DNA from: Verrucosispora sioxanthis
Lineage (GTDB): Bacteria > Actinomycetota > Actinomycetes > Mycobacteriales > Micromonosporaceae
Reading direction: 5' to 3'
Length of the DNA: 64,000 bases
Assembly (NCBI RefSeq): GCF_010560025.1
Contig: NZ_SAIY01000008.1
Coordinates: 186,001-250,000, forward strand
Position 1 is the stretch's first letter. Each line of letters begins with the position of its first letter. This document shows, one piece after another, positions 36,901-44,357 of the stretch. The notes beneath the pieces are model-generated. The model did not search any database. It was given only the letters and a program-made list of their open reading frames with translations, and was not told where the DNA came from. The position numbers and the translations under genes are program-made.

Positions 36901-38574
36901 CGCCGGTACGGACGGGCCGTCGGTTCCGTCGGCCGTCGCGGTGAGGCCGGCCAGCAGTTCGTCGCGGGTGTGGCCGAGGACCACCGCCCGATGCTCGAAC
37001 AACGACCGCGTCGACAACAACGAATGCGCCACATCCGCCACATCCACACCCGGCGCACCCACCACAAAATCCCGCAACCGGACTGCCTGCGCCCGCAACG
37101 CCGACTCCGAACGCCCCGACACCACCCACGGCACCACACCACCGACAACCGGCACCCCACCACCAGCCACCGACTCCTCCAGCGCCGGCGCCTCCTCCAC
37201 AATCACATGCGCATTCGTCCCACTGATGCCGAAGGCCGACACACCCGCCCGCCGCACCCGACCCGCACCACCAACCCACGGCCGCGCCTGCGTCAACAAC
37301 TCCACCGCACCCGCCGACCAATCCACATGCGACGACGGCCGATCCACATGCAACGTCCGCGGCAACACCCCACACCGCAACGCCATCACCATCTTGATCA
37401 CACCAGCCACACCCGCCGCAGCCTGCGTATGACCAATATTCGACTTCAACGACCCCAACCACACCGGCACACCAGAATCCCGACCCTGCCCATACGTCGC
37501 CAACAACGCCTGCGCCTCAATCGGATCCCCCAACCGCGTACCAGTCCCATGCGCCTCCACCACATCCACATCACCAGCACGCAAACCCGCATCCACCAAC
37601 GCCGCACGAATCACCCGCTGCTGCGCCAACCCATTCGGCGCCGTCAAACCATTCGACGCACCATCCTGATTAACCGCCGAACCACGAATCACCGCCCACA
37701 CCCGACGACCATGACGCCGCGCATCCGACAACCGCTCCAAAACCAAAACCCCAGCACCCTCCGAAAAACCCGTACCATCCGCCGCATCCGCAAACGCCTT
37801 ACACCGCCCATCGACCGACAAACCCCGCTGCCGGCCCAACTCGACGAGCACGCCGGGCGTCGGCATCGTGGACACCCCGCCGGCCAGCGCGAGCGCGCAC
37901 TCCCCGGAGCGCAGGGAACGCACCGCCTGGTGGATGGCGGTCAGCGACGACGAGCAGGCGGTGTCGGTCGACACCGCCGGACCCGCCAGGCCCAGCACGT
38001 AGGCCACCCGGCCCGACGCCACGCTGGGGTACGTCCCGGTGAGCGTGTACCCCTGGACCTCGCCGGCGGCGCCGCTGCCCATGCGGGGGCCGTAGTCGAC
38101 GGCGTAGAGGCCGGTGAAGACACCGGTGTCGGTGTCGCGCAGGCCGGTCGGATCGATGCCCGCCCGTTCCAGCGCCTCCCAGGAGATCTCCAGCATCAAC
38201 CGTTGCTGCGGGTCCATGGCCAGCGCCTCGCGCGGGCTGATCCCGAAGAACGGCGCGTCGAACCCGGCGAGGTCGGCCAGGAAGCCGCCGGCCCGCGGGT
38301 ACGTCGTTCCGGCCGCGTCGGGTTCCGGGCCGGACAACGACGCCAGGTTCCACCCCCGATCCAACGGCAGGTCGCCCAGGGCGTCCACGCCGTCGGAGAC
38401 GATGTCCCACAGGTCCTCGGGAGACGCGACGCCGCCCGGGAAGCGACACCCCACGCCCACCACCGCGATCGGCTCGCGAGCGGACTCCTCCAGGTGACGT
38501 ACCCGGTCGCGCAGCTGCTGCGCGTCGCTGACGGCACGTCGCAAGTAGGACCGGAGCTTGTCGAGATCCTCCAC
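33910..38574 (-). CDS. Modular PKS: KS-AT(methylmalonyl)-KR-ACP
   Basis: A 1554-residue extension module. N-terminal docking coil (LDKLRSYLRRAVSDAQQLRDRVRHLEE), KS about 34-455 (DTACSSSL), AT about 550-850 (GHSQGE and VDYASHSAQV, predicting methylmalonyl-CoA), KR about 1080-1270 (VLITGGTSGLG, HCAGVLDDG, GQANYAAANAF; the LDD motif indicates a B-type, 3R-hydroxyl outcome) and ACP about 1385-1455 (ELGIDSLTALEL), ending in a docking helix. No DH or ER. The start is a GTG at 38574 with GGGAGG upstream. It probably receives the starter from the KSQ module 43 bases upstream and makes the hydroxyl that later closes the pyran ring. It carries copy 2 of the 880-bp KS repeat. Confidence 0.96.
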   Translation of the reverse strand: MEDLDKLRSYLRRAVSDAQQLRDRVRHLEESAREPIAVVGVGCRFPGGVASPEDLWDIVSDGVDALGDLPLDRGWNLASLSGPEPDAAGTTYPRAGGFLADLAGFDAPFFGISPREALAMDPQQRLMLEISWEALERAGIDPTGLRDTDTGVFTGLYAVDYGPRMGSGAAGEVQGYTLTGTYPSVASGRVAYVLGLAGPAVSTDTACSSSLTAIHQAVRSLRSGECALALAGGVSTMPTPGVLVELGRQRGLSVDGRCKAFADAADGTGFSEGAGVLVLERLSDARRHGRRVWAVIRGSAVNQDGASNGLTAPNGLAQQRVIRAALVDAGLRAGDVDVVEAHGTGTRLGDPIEAQALLATYGQGRDSGVPVWLGSLKSNIGHTQAAAGVAGVIKMVMALRCGVLPRTLHVDRPSSHVDWSAGAVELLTQARPWVGGAGRVRRAGVSAFGISGTNAHVIVEEAPALEESVAGGGVPVVGGVVPWVVSGRSESALRAQAVRLRDFVVGAPGVDVADVAHSLLSTRSLFEHRAVVLGHTRDELLAGLTATADGTDGPSVPATPGGRTVFVFPGQGSQWVGMGRELCASSPAFARRMQECADALSPHVTWSLLDVLDDAEALDRVDVIQPVLWAVMVSLAEAWRSYGVEPAAVIGHSQGEIAAACVAGALTLPDAAKVVALRSRAILALSGRGGMVSVGLPVDAVRARLTEGLSVAAVNGPSSVVVSGEVAALDALLARCDAEGVRARRIPVDYASHSAQVDDVRDELARVLAGITPRPSEVPFFSTVTADWLDTTRLDAEYWYTNLRHTVRFEEATRSLADQGFTFFIEASAHPVLTVGITQTLDSTDVTGTVVGTLRRDEGGLERLLRSAAEAFVAGLPVSWDAALPGRDGRWTPLPTYPFQRQRYWLNTPHDGAVEPGPDQRTDRLYQVDWLPRAVDTVEPVGRHVVLEPSETALAGLDDPPPVVIVSVAGAPEAGPDTPATVEDHLHRLLRWLPRWLGDDRFADSRLAIVTRDAIQDEQVLAPDLVATAIWGFVRSAQTENPDRITLVDVDDQPASWELVPAAVATGETQIKIRAGVPSTPRLAHADAHRAAPHHPGQPPSSPGDATLGAGTVLITGGTSGLGAMLARHLVRRHGVRRLLLTSRRGPTAPAAAGLRQALTEAGAEVEVVACDITDRASVAELIAAVPADHPLTAVIHCAGVLDDGVVVTLTEDQIDTVLAPKVRGAWHLHELTSHLNLSAFVLFSSIASVLGTAGQANYAAANAFLNGLAEVRRAAGLPASSLCWGFWAERSEMVAELGDADLVRLRRQGVLPLSSHQGLALFDAALDHDRAVLVPARLAQPSPHTPDAERLASPLLRGLLAASVEGTDPTADAAAEPALVQRLRTLPPDEAETVLLDAVRTHTAMVLGHSDIKTAGATTAFKELGIDSLTALELRNKLSAIVGGKLPATMVFDHPNPRALTKFLLTRIAPDAGTDTGSVVDRLTREIEALGNQLDDVYLGLGPEEQASIAALLGELRGRVTAKASVGAPVGIVDRISSASAGELLSLLDHELG
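36955..37834. repeat. 880-bp near-identical KS segment, copy 2
   Basis: The second copy of the segment at 32280-33159, in the same domain position and frame (constant offset of 4675 bases, two substitutions). Identity begins inside the KS-AT linker and ends just upstream of the GRCKAF coding region, after which the two genes diverge at once. Confidence 0.95.
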
Positions 38575-38617
38575 CGGGCCCTCCCTAACGTTTACGGACG
38601 GACGAGAACGGACGTGA

Positions 38618-41600
38618 CTACAGGTATCCGCGGTCGATGAGCGCGTACAGCTCGTCGTCGGCGCGGTCGTCGAGCTCCGCCGGCTCGGCCGGCGGGTCCG
38701 GCTTCGGCGGTTCGACCAGAGCGAAGACGTGTGCCGCCAGCGCCTGCGGCGTGGGGTAGGTGAAGGCGACGGTGGCGGAGAGCCGCAGCCCGGTGACCGC
38801 GGCCAGCCGGTTGCGGAGTCCGACCACCATGGCGGAGTCGAAGCCGAGGTCCCGGAAGGTCTGTGCCGACCGCGCCGTGAGGACGGCCGGCGTCAGCCCC
38901 GGTTTCGTCGTGCTCAGCATCGCCGCCGCCTCGGCGCACACCAGGCCCAGGGCGGATGACTCGCTGTCCGGGCGCACGCCGTCGGCCGGTGCCGGAGCAC
39001 CGGGCGACGTGGCGGCGTCGTCGGCGGTCAGCCAGTACCGCTGCCGCTGGAACGGATAGGTCGGCAGGCTGATCCGACGGGCGGGGTGGACGCCGCAGGC
39101 CGCGCTCCAGTCGACGGGCAGGCCCCGCACGTGCAGCTCGGCCAGCGAGCCGTACACCTTGAGCAGGCCAGCGTCGTCCCGGTGCAGGGTGTTGACCAGC
39201 ACCGGAGAGGCGGCCAGCGCGTCAGCGGTCTCGGCCATCGCCAGCTGGAGCACCGGATGCGGGCTGACCTCCACGAACACGGTCCCGGGCACCGCCATCA
39301 GCTGCTCGACGACCTCGCCGAACCGGACCATCGAGCGCAGGTTGGCGTACCAGTGGGCGCTGTCCAGGCCCCGGGTGTCGAACGGTCCGCCGGTGACGGT
39401 CGAGTAGAACCTGACCGCCGACTCCCGGGACGTGACGTCCGCGACGGCGTCGAGCAACCGGTCCCGGAGGGGTTCGAGGTAGTGGGAGTGGCCGGCCAGG
39501 TCGACCTTGACCCGGCGTACCCGGACGCCCTCGGCGCCGGCCAGCTCGGCGAACTCGTCGAGGGCCGGCACCTCGCCGGAGATCACGACGGAGCTGGGCC
39601 CGTTGACCGCGGCGACCGACAGCCGTCCGGACCACCGCGCCAGCCGGTCCCGGACCCACTCCGGCGACGCCGCCACCGCGGTCATCCCACCGCAGCCGGT
39701 CAGCTCGGCCATGGCCTGGCTGCGCACGCTGACGATCCGTGCGGCGTCATCGAGCGAGATCGCCCCGCAGTCGTACGCCGCGGCTATCTCACCCTGCGAA
39801 TGCCCCACCACCGCGTCGGGCACCACCCCGAGCGAACGCCACACCCGCGCCAGCGAGACCATCATCGCGAACAGCGCCGGCTGGATGACGTCGATCCGGT
39901 CCAGCGAGGCCGCCGATTCGGCGCCGGTCACCACGTCCACCAGGGACCAGTCGAGCCACGGCTGGAAGGCCCGGGCGCACTCGTCGATGGCGCGGGCGAA
40001 GACCTCGGACTCCGCGTACAGCTGCCGTCCCATGCCCTGCCACTGGGATCCCTGGCCGGGGAAGACGAAGACGGTCGGGCCGACCGGGCCGTCGACCACC
40101 CCGCGGACGGCCTGGGCGGCGCTCTGTCCGCCGGCCACCAGGTCGAGACCGGCCAGCGCGGCCTCGCGTCCGTCACCGAGCACCACCGCCCGGTGCGCGA
40201 ACATGGTCCGCGTCGCCACGAGCGAGTACGCCACGTCGGCCGCCGACAGCGACGGGTCCGCGGCGACGAACTCCCGCAGCCGGCCCGCCTGCGCCCGGAG
40301 CGCCTCCGGCGACCGGGCCGAGAGCACCACGGCAGCACCCCGGCGGTCTGCGCGGCGGTGGGCGTGGGCGGTTGCTCGGGTGCCTGTTCGAGGATCACGT
40401 GTGCGGTGGTGCCACCCATGCCGAACGCCGACACCCCGGCCCGGCGCGGCCGGCCGGGCTGCCCCGGCCAGGGCTGGGCGACGCGGGCGACCTCGAAGTC
40501 CCGCGCGAAGTCGGCGACGGCGGGGTTCGGCGACCGGAAGTTCAGGCTCGGGACCAGTTGCCCCCGGTCCACGCAGAGCGCCGTCTTGACGAAGCCGACG
40601 ATCCCCGCGGCCGGTTCCAGGTGACCCACGTTGGTCTTCACCGACCCGACGGCCAGCGGGCGGGTGCGGCCGGTCCGCCGGAAGACCTCGCGCAGGCCGG
40701 CCAGTTCCGCCGGGTCACCGAGCCGGGTGCCGGTACCGTGCGCCTCGACGTAGTCGACGTCGCCGAAGTCGACGGCGGCACGCTCCAGCGCGGTGAGGGT
40801 GGCCGCGGCCTGCCCGCCGGGGCTGGGGTCCGGCATCCGGCTGGAGGCCCCGCCGCTGGCGACGCCCCAGCCCCGGACCACCGCGTAGATGTGGTCGCCG
40901 TCGGCGACGGCGAGATCCAACCGCTTGAGCACGACGATCGCCCCGCCTTCGCCGCGGACGAAACCGTTGGCCCGGTCGTCGAAGGTGAAGCAGCGGCCGT
41001 CGGGCGACAACGCGCCCAGATTGGCCAGGCTGATACCCGCCTCAGGGTCGGTGATCAGGTGTACGCCGCCGGCGATGGCCAACTCGACCGCGCCGCTGCG
41101 GATCCGGTCGCAGGCCAACGCCAGCGCCACCAGGGAGGAGGACTGGCCGGAGTCCGCGCAGAAGCTCATGCCCCGGACGTCGAGGAGGCTGGAGATCCGG
41201 TTGGCGATCAACGCACCACTCGACCCGAGCGCGGCGTAGTGGTCGTCGCGGTCGCTGCCGGACAGCTTACGGAGCAGGTCGTACCCGGAGGGCGCAGTGC
41301 TCACCACGACGTCGACCTCGCGACCGGCGAGCGCGGTCGCCGGAATGCGGGCGTCCTCGACCGCCTCCCAGGCCAGCTCCAGCCCCAGCCGCTGGGTGGG
41401 GTCCATGGCCGCGGCCTCCGCGCCGCCGGTGCCGAAGAACGCCGCGTCGAATCCGTCGATGGCGTCGAGGAACGACCCGGTCGTCAGGGTCGCGGCGTCC
41501 GGGTGGGACGAGACCGTCGAACCGGTCAGCCGGTGTTCCGGGAACGTCGCGACGGTCGACTCGCCGTTGACCAGCAGACGCCAGAACTCCGTCAAGCCGG

Positions 41601-41661
41601 GCACGCCGGGAAAGCGGCACGACATCCCGATCACCGCGATGTCCGCTCCTGCCCTAACCAT
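38618..41661 (-). CDS. PKS loading module KSQ-AT-ACP, with a single-base frameshift
   Basis: KS-like domain (about 6-425) in which the active-site cysteine is glutamine: ADSGQSSSLVAL, Gln173 (codon CAG). This is the KSQ signature of a malonyl-type decarboxylase that makes the starter acyl-ACP. HGTGT and KTNVGH histidines remain. AT (about 535-830) has GHSQGE and, at the specificity position, LAGH instead of YASH or HAFH, resembling ethylmalonyl-type variants such as TAGH. ACP near 910-980 (DLGFDSAMVVGL). The frame breaks near 40327, between KS and AT (AGVLPW then VLSARSPEALRAQ); one missing G in a GGG run restores a 1014-residue protein. ATG 41661 with AAGGAA upstream. The predicted starter is butyryl from ethylmalonyl-CoA; propionyl is the alternative. 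Confidence 0.88.
40327..40328 (-). other. Probable frameshift site in the KSQ loading PKS
   Basis: The coding strand reads CCG TGG TGC TCT where CCG TGG GTG CTC TCG is expected (PWVLSARSPE). The gene is 3044 bases, one short of a multiple of three. A missing G, real or an artefact, between the KSQ and AT coding regions explains both open frames. Confidence 0.75.
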
Positions 41662-41714
41662 GCGATTTCCTTCCGCTCCGGGTGGCGGACGACTCTCGTC
41701 CCGCCGTGCCGCCG

Positions 41715-42443
41715 TCACCGCCAGGTGGTCAACAGATCTCGAAGTTCGTCGGGCGCGTCCATGAAGTCGTAGTGGCCGCCGGCGACGACCCGGAACTGCA
41801 CCGAGTCGGAGTAGTGGCGCCATCCGGCCAGCTCGTCGAGGCTCACCTCGGGGTCGTCCCGCCAGTGGACGACGACGATCGGGCAGGCCAGCCTGACCGG
41901 CTCCGACCGCCGGTACCGCGCGGCGGCGGCGTGGTCGTCGAGCAGCACCGACAGACCCATGTCGATCATGTCCGGCCGGGGATCGATGCCCCGCCCACGC
42001 AGGAACGTCTCCACCTCCTGGCGCAGCTCCGGCTCGCTCATCGCGAGCATCCGGTCGCGCGACGCGTCGTGCGGGGCCGGCTGACCCGACACGAAGAGGC
42101 ACTCCGGGCCGGGCAGGCCACGTGCGGCCAGCCGAACCACGGCCTCGAAGGCCGGCAGGGCGCCGGCACAGTGGCCGAACAGCGCGAACGGGCGGTCGAG
42201 CGTCGGTGACAGCGCCTCGACCAGGCCGTCGGCGAGGTTCTCGTAGGTGCCGTAGTGCGGATGGGCCAGCCGGTTCTCCCGCCCGGGGAACTGCACCGGG
42301 CAGATCTCGGCGTCGCCGAGTGCGGCGGGCCAACCGTTGAAGGCCGAGGCCCCGGCCCCGGAGAAGGGCAGGCAGAAGATCCGGGACGGATGCGCGGTGG
42401 ACGGTTGCCGGATGAACCACGGCGAGACGGTGCTGACGGTCAT
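41715..42443 (-). CDS. Type II thioesterase-like alpha/beta hydrolase with a cysteine nucleophile (possible acyl/aminoacyl shuttle)
   Basis: A 242-residue protein of the external thioesterase family: FCLPFSGAGASAFNGW, VQFPGREN, a WRDDPEVS loop and AGGHYDFM histidine. The nucleophile elbow is GHCAGA, so serine is replaced by cysteine (Cys92, codon TGT). Cysteine versions of this fold include the aminoacyl shuttles CmaE and SyrC, which move aminoacyl groups between carrier domains instead of hydrolysing them. It overlaps the P450 stop (ATGA), and the P450 in turn overlaps the stand-alone PCP, making a tight three-gene cassette. Inference: it transfers the oxidised aminoacyl (or acyl) group from that PCP to an NRPS module. 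A plain editing thioesterase remains possible. Confidence 0.85.
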   Translation of the reverse strand: MTVSTVSPWFIRQPSTAHPSRIFCLPFSGAGASAFNGWPAALGDAEICPVQFPGRENRLAHPHYGTYENLADGLVEALSPTLDRPFALFGHCAGALPAFEAVVRLAARGLPGPECLFVSGQPAPHDASRDRMLAMSEPELRQEVETFLRGRGIDPRPDMIDMGLSVLLDDHAAAARYRRSEPVRLACPIVVVHWRDDPEVSLDELAGWRHYSDSVQFRVVAGGHYDFMDAPDELRDLLTTWR

Positions 42444-43690
42444 GATGTCGGCCGTTTCTGGGCAACGATGGGCAGGTGGGTCATCCCCGCGATGAAGTAC
42501 GACCGCAGGTGCTGCGGCTCACCGGCGAGTTCGATGGCACCGAACCGGTCGAGCAACTCCTCGAAGAAGATGCGCAGCGTCATCCGGGCCAGCGGCGCGC
42601 CGATGCAGAAGTGCGGGCCGAAGCCGAACGCCACCTGACGCTTCGCGCCAACGCGGTTGATGTCGAACACGTGCGGATCGGGGAACTGCAACTCGTCGCG
42701 GTTGGCCGAACCGATCCAGGCGACGACCGCAGCGCGCGCCGGGATGGTGCCGCCGCCGATCTGGACGTCGTCCACCGCGTACCGCATGAAGTTGCACGCC
42801 GCGGACGTCCAGCGCAGTCCCTCCTCCACCAGGTTCGGGATCAGCGACGGGTCGGCCTGTGCCCGGGCGAACTGCTCCGGCCGCTCGATGAGCGCCTCGA
42901 CCGTGCCGGACACGGTGTGCGGTGTGGTCACGTTGGCGCCGAGCAGGATGCTGTACCCGTCGAGGGCGATCTCCTCGTCGGTCAGCGGCGCGCCCTCCAC
43001 GCTGAGGTTCATCAGGTGGTCGAGCAGACTCCCGTCGTCGCCCCCGCCCGCCCGCCGCCGCCGTACCCACTCGGTGACGTAGGTGATGAGCTCGTGGTGG
43101 GCGATCGCCAGGGTCGCCGCCTCGCTGCCGTGCTGGAAGTGCGGGTCGGCGGGGGCCGTCACCATCGCGGTCAGCTCCACCAGCTCCTGCCAGTCCCGCT
43201 CGGGGATGCCGAGCAGGGGGCCGGTGACCAACGCCGGCAACAGCAGCGCCCGGTCGGCCAGGTCGAAGACCTCCCCGTCGAGCGCCGGCTCGAGGAAGTC
43301 CACGACGGTGGTACGGATGCTCTCGGCCCAGGGCGCCACCGCCCGCGCGGTGAGCTTGGCGCCGATGGCGCGGCGTACCCGGGTGTGGCGCGGCGGGTCG
43401 GTCGAGGTGAGCAGCTTGCCCGCGGCCGGGTCGTCCGTGCCCAGGTGGGTGGGGACCGTACCTCGCTCGGAGGTGAACTCACGGTGGTCGCCGAGCACCC
43501 GGCAGACGTCTTCGTAACGGGTCACCGACCAGAACTCCCGACCGTCGGGCAGGACCTGGTGGTGCAGCGGCGCCTTGGCCCGCATCACGTCCCAGACGGG
43601 ATGCGGGTCGCCGTGCGAGTAGAGGTCCAGGTCGAACAGATCGACGGTGTCCAGGTCGATGTCGCGGGCGGGACCCGGGGTGAGCCTCAC
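42440..43690 (-). CDS. Cytochrome P450
   Basis: A 416-residue soluble bacterial P450. Heme-binding FGFGPHFCIGAPLAR with the cysteine ligand near residue 362; the ExxR-containing K-helix reads VEEGLRWTS. The I-helix reads LLGANVTTPHTV, with asparagine where most P450s have an acidic residue. It is coupled by 4-base overlaps to the PCP gene upstream and the cysteine thioesterase downstream. P450s encoded next to a dedicated PCP typically beta-hydroxylate a carrier-bound amino acid (as NovI does for tyrosine). Here beta-hydroxyleucine is an attractive guess because of leuA and the predicted product family; alpha-hydroxylation of the polyketide is the main alternative. Start ATG 43690. Confidence 0.94.
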   Translation of the reverse strand: MRLTPGPARDIDLDTVDLFDLDLYSHGDPHPVWDVMRAKAPLHHQVLPDGREFWSVTRYEDVCRVLGDHREFTSERGTVPTHLGTDDPAAGKLLTSTDPPRHTRVRRAIGAKLTARAVAPWAESIRTTVVDFLEPALDGEVFDLADRALLLPALVTGPLLGIPERDWQELVELTAMVTAPADPHFQHGSEAATLAIAHHELITYVTEWVRRRRAGGGDDGSLLDHLMNLSVEGAPLTDEEIALDGYSILLGANVTTPHTVSGTVEALIERPEQFARAQADPSLIPNLVEEGLRWTSAACNFMRYAVDDVQIGGGTIPARAAVVAWIGSANRDELQFPDPHVFDINRVGAKRQVAFGFGPHFCIGAPLARMTLRIFFEELLDRFGAIELAGEPQHLRSYFIAGMTHLPIVAQKRPTS

Positions 43691-43977
43691 GTCCCGGCCC
43701 TGCCCTGTGCGATCAGCTCGGCGACCCGGGCCGGTGTCTGCGCCAGGTAGAAGGCCCGAACGGACAGCCGTACGCCGTAGTCGTCGGCCATCCGGTCAAT
43801 GATCTTGATACCGGCCAGCGAGGTGCCACCGAGCGCGAAGAAGTCGTCGTTCTCCTTGGCCTCGGCGCCGAGATACTCCGACCACAGGTCCGCGATGGCC
43901 TGCGCCTGCGGGACGGGTCGCGCCACGGCTGCGCCGCCGCCACCATTCTGGTGGTCCGTCCGTGGTGACGATTCCAT
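43687..43977 (-). CDS. Stand-alone peptidyl carrier protein
   Basis: A 96-residue discrete carrier protein: AIADLWSEYLGAEAKENDDFFALGGTSLAGIKIIDRM, with Ser53 of GGTSL as the phosphopantetheine site. The N-terminal ~20 residues are a low-complexity tail. No adenylation domain is attached, so it must be charged by an A domain elsewhere. It is the first gene of the operon running to 24227 and overlaps the P450 start by four bases. Inference: it holds the P450 substrate before transfer by the cysteine thioesterase-like protein. ATG 43977 with GGGAG upstream. Confidence 0.9.
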   Translation of the reverse strand: MESSPRTDHQNGGGGAAVARPVPQAQAIADLWSEYLGAEAKENDDFFALGGTSLAGIKIIDRMADDYGVRLSVRAFYLAQTPARVAELIAQGRAGT

Positions 43978-44357
43978 TCTTCAGCTCCCTTTGGTCCGCC
44001 GGTCGGGATTGCCTTTCCGATCCTTTTCGGCCCGATTCGGGCCGGCACCGCCGACACCACCATGCGGTGTGCGGAAAGTGCCACTCCGGACGTCACCTCA
44101 TACGACGAGGCAATTCCTTGATGGCCGGTTCGAGTGTGGCGCGATTCTTCGTACGGGAACACCGGTAAAGGCGAATACAGGGGTTCACCGGGGGTGCGGT
44201 CGAGGTGACCAACGCGTAGCCGTCCCGCTGGCGGGACAGTACAAGGTGGACCGACCGCGGGCCGCGTCGCTGCCGCCGCCGGTTGCCTCACGGCTGTCGG
44301 CGGGTGACCGTGACGGTAATTCGACGACACATGGCGCAGGGACGTGAGGGGAACGAC
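43978..44357. promoter_or_regulatory. Divergent promoter region, PCP-PKS operon / FAD monooxygenase
   Basis: 380 bases with no supported gene. It contains a 17-bp palindrome CGGCCCGA-T-TCGGGCCG at 44028-44044, about 50 bases before the PCP start, and the shared 16-bp palindrome at 44222-44237. The central part (44085-44190) is relatively AT-rich. GAGGGG at 44346-44351 serves the monooxygenase GTG start. No -10/-35 pair was assigned. Confidence 0.55.
44222..44237. promoter_or_regulatory. 16-bp palindrome, copy 2, in the PCP / monooxygenase promoter region
   Basis: GTCCCGCTGGCGGGAC, identical to 24170-24185, including one extra C before and A after. It lies 121 bases upstream of the monooxygenase start. 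Exact recurrence in two non-coding promoter regions supports a regulator-binding site over chance. Confidence 0.6.
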
